A DNA stretch of 64,000 nt from Symbiodinium microadriaticum (lineage: Eukaryota > Sar > Dinophyceae > Suessiales > Symbiodiniaceae). The stretch lies in NCBI GenBank assembly GCA_001939145.1, contig LSRX01000053.1, positions 491,842-555,841 of the forward strand, read 5' to 3'. The position numbers and the translations under genes were made by a program. Under the pieces are notes generated by a model, which was given only the letters and a program-made list of their open reading frames with translations, was not told the origin of the DNA and made no database searches. This document shows, one piece after another, positions 31,652 to 42,448 of this stretch (positions within the stretch are counted from its first letter, which is position 1; every line of letters begins with the position of its first letter).

Positions 31652-32378
31652 AACCCCAACAAAGATCCAGGGCTTCTTGATCAGGTTCCTATACTGCATG
31701 TCATGTACTTCTTCTTCTTCTTGCTAGCCCACACCAGACACTTGCCGTCCAAGGAGTCGAACTCAAAACTTACAAACTAGTACATTAACAGTAGTATTAA
31801 TACAAAATAATAGTAATAATAATGATGATGATGATGATAAGACTCGTAGCTAGTGGATACAAGCCTACAAGCCTAGTAACAATAATACGAACACCAATAA
31901 AACCAATAATTTACAATAGTATACAGTATACACTGATAATATACAAGATCATAATTGGCAATACTAATGATCATATGATCTCTGCGTTCTTCCCTCTGGT
32001 GCCTACCTAGCTATGGCGTCCCTGATCCTCCAGGACTAAACCCGAACAATTGCATGGTACACAGCCGGGTGGCTGTCTTCACAAAGTCCGTTATGTAGCT
32101 AACAAGTAACAAGTACCTATGATTCTTCGGGGCTTGTCGGGGTTGCTCGGCAATAGCCTAAACTAAACACCCGCCAGCTTCTTGAAAGTCGTTACCCTGA
32201 CGCCCTAAGCCGCTTGGCCCGTAAAGCTCCAAAAAACCCTGTTTCAGATTTTTCCCAGAGCCGCGAAGGAGCCAAACTCATTAACGGTGCAGGCGGCGAA
32301 GGACGGTTTGTGCATGTTTGTACAACTCTCATGACACCTCTATGAAACGCAGTCATCAACCGCACTAACTTCAACTGG

Positions 32379-32477
32379 ATCGTTCTCTAAATTAGGGTCC
32401 CTTTTTTAGGTCGTCCAAGTAGTACAGCACCCTCATAAAACAGGACTTCAAAAAGGGACCCTTACTTTAGAGAACCA
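32379..32477. mobile_element. Family C element, copy 5
   Basis: Ends CGTTCTCTAAATTAGGGTCC and the inverse TTTAGAGAACCA. Confidence 0.72.
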
Positions 32478-32513
32478 TTTTGCTATATGCAAACCCTCCT
32501 AGCCGCCCTGCGC

Positions 32514-32541
32514 GGTCGGTCCCCTTCAGGGACGCGCAAAC
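32514..32541 (-). CDS. Candidate micro-exon, unrecognised
   Basis: 28 nt reading VCASLKGTD, acceptor CCGAG|GTT, GC donor. Weak; kept only because it fits the island pattern. Confidence 0.22.
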
Positions 32542-33341
32542 CTCGGGAGGCGGGTTGAGATAAGGGCCATAACAGTTAGAACAACGGTTTAGGGTTTAGG
32601 GTGAACAGATACTGTTGAGGTAGAAAAACAAACACAACTAAATTATTGAGGAGCCGGGAACACCAAACTTCAAACTCTATGCCGTAATTGCGGATAGTAT
32701 TGGTGATTCTTATTCAGACCCGGAGGCTGCACGCGCTGACGGCCTACTCGAAGCCCGGCTGTAAAGCTCACTGATAAACAAGACTTCGTTATGGTTCAGG
32801 GTTCAGGGTTCCACGGTTTGGGGCTTCGGGAATCAGAGCTAAAACGTGAAGCCTACACTGTTTATGGCTTTATGGTTGTGCGGTTCGGAGTACTTTTGTC
32901 GACAAGTGTGGTGACGAGTAGCATTCACTCAGAGATTGGAAGGCGAGTTCCCTCGTTCTAGAGATGATGATGATGATGATGATGATGGTGGGAACTTGCA
33001 GCAAGCTTGAATCTTAGCAAGCCCGTGATAGGAATGTGATTCTAAACTCGTCTAACACACCTCACTAAAATTCAAGCGCGCAGCCCATACAAAAAACGCA
33101 CATGGGCGGCAAGATTCAGAATCACCTATGAAAAACGATCGCGGATAATCCATCACATAAACAACATACATAAGTCTGTCTGCCTGCCTGTATGTATGTC
33201 TGCGCGCATGCACGCATGTACAGCTGGATGGATGTATGTATTTCACGTGCTCGTGAACAGCCAAAAAATTAACATAAATACCTATACATACATCCATCCA
33301 TCCATCCATCCATACATACATGCTTACATGCAGGCATGGAA

Positions 33342-33679
33342 ACATGCTTAACTACATACATACATACATACATACATACATACATACATACATACATACA
33401 TACATACAATCATACATACATACATACATACATACATACATACATACATACATACATACATACACACATACACACATACATACATATATACATACATACA
33501 TACATACATACATACATACATACATACATACATACAGACATACAGACATACAGACATACAGACATACAGACATCCAGACATACAGACATACATACATACA
33601 GACAGACAGACAGACAGACAGACATACATACATACACACACATATATACATACACATACACATACACATACAGGTACAC

Positions 33680-33710
<31 letters not shown>

Positions 33711-33810
33711 TACATATACATCGGCATATACATATACATATACATGTATACACATACATGCATACATACATACATACATACATACATACATACATACATA
33801 CATACACACA
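33342..33810. repeat. (ACAT)n microsatellite with ACAG and CACATA variants
   Basis: About 470 bp of tetranucleotide repeat. It creates long open frames in several phases on both strands (up to 182 codons of Tyr/Ile/His/Thr or Cys/Met/Tyr/Val), none of them genes. Confidence 0.97.
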
Positions 33811-34059
33811 TGTCTCTGTATTTATTGACTTGCTTGCTTGCTTGATTGCTTGCTTGCTTGTTTGTTAACTTGTCTAACTATCTATTTACTTGTTTCCTTA
33901 TTCAGTGACATGTTGGTTTGCCATTAACCATGTCATTTTCATTTGTAAGAAAAGTATGTATGATGGAATGCTATCCCCCAAGTAAGTCCCTTATGACCAG
34001 TAAGCCCCAAAACCCTTCTCAACCAAATCACGCTTTGGGGCCTGAACTTAAACCCCTGA

Positions 34060-34195
34060 AGCCCGAAATCCTTAAACCCTCTATGCCCCTGCAGCCCCTT
34101 AATCCCTAAACACCTTAAACCCTAAAACCCTAAACCCTGAACCCTTAAACCCTATAAACCCGAAACCCCTACGTACCCTAAACCCTTCTCAACCC
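34060..34195 (-). repeat. CCCTAAA telomere-like array (degenerate)
   Basis: CCCTAAA with CCCTATAAA variants. Confidence 0.78.
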
Positions 34196-34253
34196 AAGGA
34201 CGCTTTGGGAGTCCCTTTGAAGGACAAACTCCCGGCGCGCATCGGGCCATTAC

Positions 34254-34281
34254 CCATCCGTAGGCTGCCGGCACGGGGCGC
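34254..34281 (-). CDS. Candidate micro-exon, unrecognised
   Basis: 28 nt reading APRAGSLRM. The acceptor TTTTTTTGCAG|GCG is the strongest-looking in the window, donor ATGG|GTAATG. Framed by CCCTAAA on the left and TTTAGGG on the right. Confidence 0.4.
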
Positions 34282-34309
34282 CTGCAAAAAAACCAGGGAC
34301 TTCCACCGT

Positions 34310-34430
34310 TTAGGGTTTAGGAAGGAGGGCACAGGATTCGGGGTCTGAAGAGGGCTTGGGGTTTAGGGTTTAGGGGTTGAAGGTTGGGGGTTTAAGTTTT
34401 TGGGTTTGGGGTTCAGGGTTTGGGGTTTAG
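34310..34430 (+). repeat. TTTAGGG telomere-like array
   Basis: Degenerate TTTAGGG and TTTGGGG. Confidence 0.75.
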
Positions 34431-34587
34431 AGATTGGCGCTTTTTTTTTGATAGGTTTTGGGGGGTTAATGGTTCTGATTTACGGCATTGGTCTTAGAGT
34501 TTGGGCTTCGGCCTGGGTTGGACGAACTCGAGGGCCGCCGCAACACTCAGCAAACAAACACAACTGTCTCACTTGCTGTGAGGGCCG

Positions 34588-34683
34588 TACCTGGACCCTA
34601 AAGAACCTACTTTTTTTTAGGGTTCTTTCTTATGATTTCCTTATATAAGTCCCTAAAAAGGTAGGTGTTTTAGGGTCCAGGTA
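34588..34683. mobile_element. Family F element, copy 3
   Basis: 96 bp, ends TACCTGGACCCTAAA and TTTAGGGTCCAGGTA, the cleanest copy. Confidence 0.8.
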
Positions 34684-35034
34684 ACAATTATGTAGTGGCG
34701 CGCCGTTTGGGCACATTATTTTGGTAATAGTACTAACTCGTTATGTAACGCAATTCAAACCATCATCCATGTACAACCCTCGACGTCCCTATCAAAGCAT
34801 ATTCCAAAACCCCCTACTTAGAAACCCTCAATCCCCTCCCCCCCGCCGAACCCTAAACCCTAAACCCTAAAACCTACAGCCATAAAACACAGAACCCTAT
34901 GACTAAACTTCAAAACCCTGAAGCCTACAACTGACTCCTCTAAACCCTCACCCCTCAAACCCTATGCCCCAAGTAAACCCCATAAACCCTATAAGCTCTA
35001 TAGATCACTCATAGAAGCCCACTCAGAGAGCCCA

Positions 35035-35145
35035 ATACCCCTCAATTAAGGAATATATATATATATATATATACACATACCTTAAATCATAATATGAAGG
35101 ACCCTATACTTTAAGGCATATTCCTTAACTAAGGGGCCTTGGGTG
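35035..35145. mobile_element. Family L inverted-repeat element
   Basis: Ends CCCCTCAATTAAGGAATAT and ATATTCCTTAACTAAGGGG around an (AT)n centre; single copy seen. Confidence 0.6.
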
Positions 35146-35173
35146 CTCGGAATAGGTCCCTTTAAAGAGCCTC

Positions 35174-35236
35174 CTGGAGGCGATCGGGCAGAGATTTGCG
35201 GATGGCTGCCGGAGCGCTGTCGGTGGCAGTCGGGGC
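35174..35236 (-). CDS. Candidate exon, 63 nt, unrecognised
   Basis: Begins APTATDSAPAAIRKSLPDRL, 21 codons in phase 0 on both sides, acceptor AAAG|GCC and GA donor CAG|GAGGCT. Same length and phase as the Pro/Ala/Thr exon array at 53-54 kb, although clear homology is not visible. Confidence 0.45.
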
Positions 35237-35249
35237 CTTTCCGGGCTTA

Positions 35250-35770
35250 GGGGCATTGGATTTAGGGGTACCTGAAGAGGATATCGATCTATAAGGGATC
35301 TATGAAGGGTTTAGGGATTTAGGGGTATAGGGCTTGGGGGTTATAGGATTTAGGGGTCCTGGAAAGGATATCTATCTACAAGAGGTTTTTCGGGTGTAGG
35401 TGTTCCTTTTTCGGAGCTATCTACGAGGGATCTATAAGGTATCTACAGGGTTTGGGGTTGAGGGTTCAAGTATCTGGGCTTTGGGGTTATAAGGTTTAGG
35501 GGGTATAGGTGATAGAGTTTAGGGGTTCATTAAAGGGATCTGTTAGGGTTCCATAAGGGTTTAAGGTTTAGGGTTCGGTATCTGGGCTTAAGGGGTTTAG
35601 GGGTTATAGGGTTTGGGGGCTCCCTGACGGGAGTATGAGGGTTCTATAATAAGGGATCTACAGGGTTTCGGGTTTAGAGTTCAGGTGCCTTGGCTTCAGG
35701 GTTATATATAGGGTTTAGGGATTAGACGTTTACGGGTTAGTTTGGGGGTTTGCGGGGTTTCGGGCTTAGG
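35250..35770 (+). repeat. TTTAGGG-derived mosaic with RGGGATCTATAAGG-like units
   Basis: Degenerate TTTAGGG sequence in which a block containing GGATCTATA(A/C)GG recurs about six times (near 35280, 35365, 35415, 35535, 35590, 35645). No coding island seen. Confidence 0.65.
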
Positions 35771-36429
35771 GCTTTAGGGTTTTAGGGCCATTCAGGTTCT
35801 GGGCGCACGGCTTGCAAGGTCTTAGGGCTTGAGGCTGAAGGACTTTAAAGGTTTTAGTTCTGGGTGTACAGGTTGCCCCAGATCTAAGCATCAAGATACA
35901 ATACCTGCATGGAGACACGTTCTATTGATGACCATTTTCCTAAACCCCGAGAGACCCTAAACCCCTAAAACCCAGATACCTAAACCCTAAACCCTAAACC
36001 CTGCAGATCCCTTAGACAAACCCTTACAGATCCCTTTAAGGAACCCCCAACCCAACCCTGAGCCCCGAATCCGAAACATCAGGCCCCCGAATTCCTGATG
36101 CCGAAGCTCCAAAACCTCCAGATTCTCCACGAGTTGAACACCAAAACCGCAAAACGGAGCCGGATTGAGGGTTTAGGGACCCCGAAACCCGCGCATCTGC
36201 ACCATGTGAAAGCGTAGACTGCTCCTGTACTCACTCCCCTGAAACCTAGGTGAGTTGCCTTAGGGTAAGCCTTAGTTAGGGTTTAGGGTTGAGGGTTTAG
36301 GGCTTACTGCTCAGAGTAGAGGCTTGGGGGCTCTAATTAATTACACTTAAGCCACATACGCTCACACCGGTACATTCAGCCAAGTCCTGCACTCACCTCA
36401 AACCTCAACCCGAAATCCCGAACCCTGTG

Positions 36430-36640
36430 GACCCCAAGCCCTAAACCCTAAACCCTAAAACCTAATCCCTGAACCCTAAAACCTAAACCCTAAACCTTAA
36501 ACCCTAAACCCTGAACCCTAAACCCTAAATCCTGAACCCTAAACACTAAAACCTAAATCCCTAAACCCTAAATCCTGAACCCTAAACCCTAAATCCTGAA
36601 CCCTAAACCCTAAATCCCTGAACCCTAAAGCCTAAGCCCA
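36430..36640 (-). repeat. CCCTAAA telomere-like array (long)
   Basis: CCCTAAACCCTAAATCCTGAA higher-order unit repeated; left of the 36.7 kb candidate exon. Confidence 0.9.
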
Positions 36641-36643
36641 AAC

Positions 36644-36716
36644 TCTGCAAGGCCCAGGGCCTCGACTTGGTGCAGAGCTTTCGACTTATTCTCGGGAGGG
36701 GCCGATGGTTCTGAGC
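36644..36716 (-). CDS. Candidate exon, unrecognised (24 codons)
   Basis: Reads SEPSAPPENKSKALHQVEAL then GLA, acceptor AGAAG|GC, donor GCAGA|GTTTGG. Acidic and Pro-rich, then helical. Framed by CCCTAAA on the left and TTTAGGG on the right. Confidence 0.48.
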
Positions 36717-36888
36717 CTTCTTGCAGAAGCTCTCATTCTGACGAAAAGGGTTTGGGGTTTGGGTTTTTGTTAAAGTGTAGTGGCCTTTCTCCCAGCATCT
36801 GAGGTCGGGGCCTGCTTTCTGCAATCTTAGGGTTTGGGGTTTAGGGTTTAGGGTTTGGGGTTTAGAATTCTGACTAAAATGTGAGGTC

Positions 36889-36991
36889 TATCTGGACTCT
36901 ATACTATATAACCTACCTTTTTCTTGGGACTTATGTAAAGAAACCTCAATAAGGAGCCCCCAAAAAGGGTAGGTTCTTGAGGGTCCAGGTA
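36889..36991. mobile_element. Family F element, copy 4
   Basis: Ends TATCTGGACTC and GAGGGTCCAGGTA, about 103 bp. Confidence 0.7.
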
Positions 36992-37050
36992 GGAATCAGC
37001 TAGCGACTTCGGCCTTGGGTTTTCGGTGCTTAGGAGTCAGGGCTTGGGCC

Positions 37051-37217
37051 TACTTAGAGGATCATGGGACTTAGTATTTATAGGGTTATAAACAAGGTAA
37101 CTATAGTTATATTTTCGTAATTAGGGTTATAAATAAGGTAACTATAGTTATATTTAAATATAACTCCAATTAAGGTACAAAAAACCTTACTTACTAAGTC
37201 CCATGATCCTCCAAGTA
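37051..37217. mobile_element. Family B element, copy 3, with internal tandem duplication
   Basis: 167 bp rather than about 120. The extra length is a second copy of the AGGGTTATAAA(C/T)AAGGTAA block with TATAGTTATATTT. Confidence 0.85.
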
Positions 37218-37299
37218 CAAGTTGGCTTTGCTTGCGCTCACAGCCTGGCCGGGCTCCTATGGCTAGGAGTAGAGGAGCTTGTAGCCGAGATCAACATAG

Positions 37300-37350
37300 A
37301 TTAGGGTTTAGGGTTTAGGGTTTAGGGTTTAGGGTTTAGGGGGCTTCACC
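37300..37350 (+). repeat. TTTAGGG telomere-like array (perfect units)
   Basis: Six consecutive perfect TTTAGGG heptamers. Confidence 0.92.
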
Positions 37351-37689
37351 ACCTTAAGCCCAACATGTATCTCAACTACCAAAACCTTCCTGCTGCTTGC
37401 AAGGAATTCCCTCTAAGTTCCTCCGAAAGCAGATAGGGGCCGGGCGTTTAGAGACTTCCAGAAGCAAAAAGGAGTAGAACCAGTAATTCGGGCTTACTTA
37501 GGGTTTAGCGTTTAGGGTTACATCGTGTCAGAAGCTAAGGCTGAAGTCTTTGCCTCGCTGGGCTGGGGCAGAAGCCCCACAGCATGCAGACATCCCTACG
37601 TCGCCTCCCACTCTCATAGCCTGAGGCCGTGAATACAACAAGTCCTACCCCCGGAGAAATGCCTAAGCCTACTTTTTGAGTGCCCTTGT

Positions 37690-37850
37690 CCCCCTAAAGA
37701 CAACACACACCCTAAACCCTAAAACCTAAACCCTAAACCCTAACTAAAGCCCTAAACCCCTAAATCAATAAACCTGTATACCCTGAAGTCCTAAACCCTA
37801 AACCCCTATGCCTATAAACCCTAAACCCTTAAACCCAAAACCCAAACACA
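37690..37850 (-). repeat. CCCTAAA telomere-like array
   Basis: Left of the 37.9 kb candidate exon. Confidence 0.82.
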
Positions 37851-37874
37851 ACAAAAAGCGAGTTTTGGCCAGAC

Positions 37875-37925
37875 GCCATCGGAGGAGTCACTCTCCGAAC
37901 TGGACGCGGTATCTTCCTTCTGTTC
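37875..37925 (-). CDS. Candidate exon, unrecognised (17 codons)
   Basis: Reads EQKEDTASSSESDSSDG, phase 0 on both sides, acceptor GGCAG|GAA, donor GGC|GTCTGG. Acidic Ser-rich, typical of disordered, phosphorylated segments. Confidence 0.5.
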
Positions 37926-38424
37926 CTGCCGGCGCTGTCTAGGTAGGGCACATGGGGGGCTTAGGGTGTAGGGTTCAGGGTTTATAGGGTTTAGGGCTTA
38001 GGGTTTAGGGCAGGGCTCATAACGTTTACGTTTCAGGGACCTTGCCACCTCGTGGCCGAGTGTTTCAGATGTCTGCATCGGGGCAAGCACGATGGGATGC
38101 TGTACGGGATCCTCAATTACCTACTTCCCGAATAAGCTAGGGAAACAAAGGTTAAACTTTCAAATTACTAGTCAATTATAAGAACCCAAAAGCTTAAAGG
38201 TTGGGTACTGGGGAACTAAGATTATAATGATAAGAAATGCTGTATTTATAGTCCGGATCCCTGGGGATAGTGTTGGCAAACATTCAGGCCGCTGTATTCG
38301 TGAGAAGTCGTACCTGGTGGTAATTGGAAAACCTGCGACCTTTGCCGCGACCTTCGTCGAAGTAGGGTACAAGGTTACGTGCAGCCGCCCAAGATACTGC
38401 CCTCAAATCTGATGGCTTATGGGC

Positions 38425-38530
38425 CCTAAACCCTAAACCCTATAAAACCTTATGAAACCCTTTAAAACCGTATAAAACCCTATAAAACCCTCTAAAACCC
38501 TATCAACCCTATAAACCCCAAACCCTAAAC
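38425..38530 (-). repeat. CCCTAAA / CCCTATAAAA array
   Basis: CCCTATAAAA variant repeated; left of the 38.6 kb candidate exon. Confidence 0.82.
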
Positions 38531-38569
38531 CATTTGGATTTGTTTTCTGACCTAGGCCCCCAGGAATGC

Positions 38570-38618
38570 AGTGGCCTCCTTCTGCAACGGCTTGGGCGTG
38601 GCAGCGTCAGAGGACGCC
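38570..38618 (-). CDS. Candidate exon, unrecognised (16 codons)
   Basis: Reads ASSDAATPKPLQKEAT after one shared base. Acceptor GGCCAG|G, GC donor ACT|GCATTC. Framed by CCCTAAA on the left and TTTAGGG on the right. Confidence 0.45.
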
Positions 38619-38639
38619 CTGGCCGTGTTGAAAAGATCG

Positions 38640-38705
38640 GTTTAGGGTTTAGGGTTTAGGGGTTTAGGGGTTTAGGGTTTAAGGCTTTAGGGTTTAGGGT
38701 TTGAC
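38640..38705 (+). repeat. TTTAGGG telomere-like array
   Basis: Right of the 38.6 kb island. Confidence 0.85.
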
Positions 38706-39034
38706 AAAAACCCACCTAAACTCGAAGGAAACTACAGGTGGGGAGTTTAGGGTATTTAGGGCTTCAAGAATGCTTCTATAAGGTAGATAGACCTTCTATA
38801 AGGCTCCTATAACGGTAACTACCCACCTGAAAATGTTCTAGATAACCCCCCTCCCCCCAAAAAACAAAAAGCAAGTAAAATAATGGCCCAAGACCCATGA
38901 AAAAGGCTGTTATTTTACATACTCTTGGGGGCCAGGTAACCCTAAGCCCTAAACCCCAAACAGAGCAAGGGCACAACCTCCCCATTCTTTGCGACCCTAT
39001 AATCCCCGATCCTAGACCCCCCGAAAGCCGAAGA

Positions 39035-39142
39035 TTCCCTAAACCCTAAACCCTAAAACCCTAAACCCTAAACCCTAAAACCCTAAACCCTAAACCCTAA
39101 TCCCTATACCCTAAGCCCTAAAGCCCTAAACCCTAAACTCTC
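39035..39142 (-). repeat. CCCTAAA telomere-like array
   Basis: Regular CCCTAAA with single-A insertions. Confidence 0.88.
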
Positions 39143-39261
39143 TAACACCACAAAGCTTCCATGCTGCAAAACCCCCTGAGATACTTCTTTCAATCTCCGC
39201 CCCTGACAGCTCGAAAAGGCAAACTCTGAAACTTGCAAAGCCTCGAACTCGTAGCCTTCCA

Positions 39262-39351
39262 TAGGGCTTAGGGTTTAGGGTTTAGAAGGCTTAGGGATTA
39301 GGGTTTAGAAGGTTTAGGGTTTAGGGTTTAGGGTTTAAGGTTTAGGGTTTC
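39262..39351 (+). repeat. TTTAGGG array at the 3' edge of the LINE
   Basis: TTTAGGG with TTTAGAAGG variants. The same variant occurs beyond the element at 48735, so the two arrays look like one interrupted array. Confidence 0.88.
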
Positions 39352-40281
39352 TTTTTTTTAAAGTGCAATGGCCCTTTCTCCGCAGCACGGTCGAGGGTCG
39401 GCTCACTGAGCTTGCACATAAACTGGTGAATCGTGTAGAAGTCACCGATGGGAACCACGGGCCACAGCATCACAGCGCAAGCGATATCAAACAGCGTCAT
39501 CACGGCTCCGACTGCGCTCACGGGTGGCACGGGCATTGTGGGGTACTGGAACACGGCGTCGACGAGGGGACGAAGAGTCAGGAGGAATCGTCCCAGGAAT
39601 GACTCCAGAGGGGAAGATACGACGGCGATCCCCAACCATTCTTTCTCGAAGACGCGGGCGACCAGGAAGCGCCACACGACGAACGCGACGACGTACAGCA
39701 GGACTCAAAGTGGTGGTACGTACTTGCCCAGGAACACCACCAGGTACACCACCAGGTACGGCGCCAGGTACAGCACCAGGTCCTGGAAGAGCAGCACGGA
39801 GATCACGACGACGGTCAGCACGGCGAGCTCGTCGACGGGCAGCTTGTAGTGGTAGTGCAGGATCAGCAGCATGTAGACGAGGAGCTGGACGACGTACTCG
39901 CAGGCGTCGGCGATTGGCAAGGCCAAACGTGTCACGGAGGACTGGCGGCGGGATGGGTCGGGGTGTCTCAGGCGGCCAATTTGGGATCGACATGGACTGG
40001 TTGACCTGAACCAGGTACAAAGCCCGATCATATCCCACAGGAGGTGGACGACTTGTGGCTGGAAAGCCCAGGCGTCGGAGATGTTCCTGCCAAGCTCTGC
40101 GGCGAAGCCCGGCGATGATGTGAGGGTCGTAGTCAGGCAGGGCTTCGTTCACTGCTTCTACCGTCTCGGGAAAGCCAGGTTGAAGCAGAACCGCAAGGGA
40201 GTTGTCGGGGTGAGGAAGCTCAGAGGACGACGATGAGGCCGACCCTTCTGCAGCAAGCTGGGAGACGCAGTCAAAGATCAC
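39342..40281 (-). pseudogene. LINE downstream coding region part 3, hydrophobic C-terminal segment
   Basis: An N-terminal acidic/Pro part (LPHPDNSLAVLLQPGFPETV) shifts frame near 39.93 kb into a strongly hydrophobic stretch with several membrane-like segments (VVQLLVYMLLILHYHY, LAVLTVVVISVLLFQDLVLY). One in-frame TGA lies at 39705-39707, after which the same frame stays open to the element's A-tail. The final stop TAA is supplied by the flanking CCCTAA repeat. The Arg-rich frame of 264 codons over the same bases is less natural. Confidence 0.4.
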
Positions 40282-40381
40282 CCGCTCAAACTCCGCCGCA
40301 TTGAGGGGAAGCGCTTGGTAGGGATGCTGGATCCAGGTGATCGCCTCCTCCAGCGCCTCACCCAGCAGCCGATCCAGATGC

Positions 40382-42298
40382 CTAAGCCTTCGCTGGCGGT
40401 CGGCGGTCTAAGAGTCGTCGGATCAAGTCCGACACATCCACAAGTCCTCCATGCATCAGCGCCTGGTTCACCACATCTCTTACCACATCTGCTTGCGTCC
40501 GCGTGGAGGTAGAAGTGCTCGTACTCGAAGATGTTGGGCCACCCCAGCAATGCACAACGGAGTCCCACTGCGCCAGGGAGAGACCAATGTTGTGCATCTC
40601 CTCCTCAGAACCCGCGGCCCACAATGTTCTCGTAGTGCTAGTGGTACTCGTGGTAGAGCCGGATCCGGCTGAGGAACTGCTAGCTCCACTCGCGGGTTCG
40701 GCCCAGACCCCCAGTAGTTGTCCATCAAGTGCACAACGAACTTGCTCTCGTAGCCACTCATCGATCACAATAGGAGTGGACATCGACGAGCCCAATTCGT
40801 CCTCTTGTTCAATTCCAATAGACCCAACTCCGCCTCCATCGTCATGCTGGCTACTGCGTGTGGCGGGACTGCGAGAGCGGTCTCGTCCCGAGCTTGTTCC
40901 CCCCGAGGAAGACGAAGTCGAGATTTGTTGACACTCGCCTTCAGCCTCCACTGAACTGCTAGCAATATCCGCGTGGTCAGTGGAGTTTGCCGATCGAACG
41001 GTGGGCTCAGACGAGACGGACTCTGGCAGGAACTGAGGCGACGGCACCACTTCCGTATTACTCAGGGGCGTTTGCGCGTGCTCCGCCAAGAGTTCATTTG
41101 CTATACTCTGTAGGTGCAGTGCCCAGCTCCACATATTCATTCTGACCGTGCTGGATGAGGGCACTCGCTGGATGGGCCAGAAGCCCCTTGAGACAAGGCG
41201 ACGGCCAACAATCTCAAGAAGAGTGTCGAGAGCGTCAAGGCCGTCCTGGAGTCTTTGATGCACACGAGCAACAGCCCATCTGCCCTCTGGGCCACGGTCT
41301 GAGTCCTGTTGCCTTTGAAGTGAGTCAAAGTAGGTCTCCAGGCGGTCAATGAGACGCGAAGGCACCCCACTTTCGGCCAGCTGGTTCTTTCTGCTGGCGT
41401 CATTTGCATGAGCACCGTCTCCTCCTCCTGTGCAGCTAATGCAGCCGCTGTCCCCACTGGGCTGACATCCGGGAAGAGCCCGAAGCCTGGCACCGCCACC
41501 TCCGTGAGGGAAGCTGTAGTCGAGGACGTCGTCGAGGGGGTTCTGCAGCAAGCCGGCGAGGTTGTTGTAGTCGAACTCCAAGACGTCATCCCACTTACAG
41601 ACGGCGGATGCCCTGAGGAGCTCGAAGTGAACTGGTTCACCCCGTTGGCAGGTGACGGCTGAAGGTTGGGAGGTTCGCCCACGTCCAGACAAGTCACCCC
41701 AGTCCAGGAAGGGCAGGGGCTGCAAGTCGTGGTCGTCGTAGAGGTTGCCGTTTCCCAAGTAGTCCACGTTGAGGTGGGAGAGCTCCACCATGTGTCCATA
41801 TTCACCAGCGAGTTCCACGAGGGACCCGACGAGGGGGGTGTGGACTCCGGGGCACTCCAAGACCAATCAGTCCAAGCTGGCCATTGTCCTGTTGTCTGCG
41901 ATGGGCTGGGAGAGGCCTGAGCTGTCCCATCGGTAACCGGCGACCACCATCCTGTTGCAGGGTCCTGCTGCCATGTACTGGTAGGCTGACTTAGACATGT
42001 AGAGGAGGAGGACGACGACTCACCGTTGTTTGCTGCTTGCTCCTCCGCCATCTTTTGGTTCATGCGCTCTTCACGCTCGCGAGCGTAGCGGAGAAGCCAT
42101 GCCGGCTTCCATTCGCCTGCCTGCCATTGTTGGACACGGTTCAACTTGCGTTGCGTTCTTTGAGTCCCACGGCCGCCAGTGTGTGCTCTCTGCTCTTCGG
42201 GGGTCCTTGCGCGGGGGATCCATTGTCCATGCCGCCAAAATCCAACTGTTGAAGGAGACCCAACACACTGTGGTGCCCCTGCATGACTGGAATGTTAA
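40382..42298 (-). pseudogene. LINE downstream coding region part 2, Ser/Thr/Trp-rich (frameshifted)
   Basis: From a stop at about 42.3 kb the frame reads GFWRHGQWIPRARTPEEQRA and QQWQAGEWKPAWLLRYARER, then a poly-Ser/Thr/Trp linker (TWQQDPATGWWSPVTDG). Near 41.4 kb the convincing frame changes to ESGVPSRLIDRLETYFDSLQ and LQDGLDALDTLLEIVGRRLV, then a Ser/Gly-rich tail to the stop at 40382. Repeated Trp-Gly motifs link it to part 1. Unknown function. Confidence 0.5.
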
Positions 42299-42448
42299 AA
42301 GTCGGGGTTCACTAAACGTTCCTATCCCAAAGCACTGCGGCACACTTTTCCTTGTACCGCACTGTTGTGTCTGGGTCCTTGAGCCTTCCGGCGAAAGCAC
42401 GGCTCAAGCTGTTCCTTTACATTACAACTGTGTGCGAACACTGGGTTC

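Noticed and set aside
33320..33868. Open frames of 130-182 codons on both strands rich in Tyr, Ile, His, Cys and Met
   Set aside because: They are translations of an (ACAT)n microsatellite; all phases are open because the unit lacks stops.
39524..40009. 161-codon Arg-rich plus frame and 264-codon Arg/Pro-rich minus frame
   Set aside because: GC-rich shadows; the alternative minus frame with membrane-like segments is more protein-like over the same bases.
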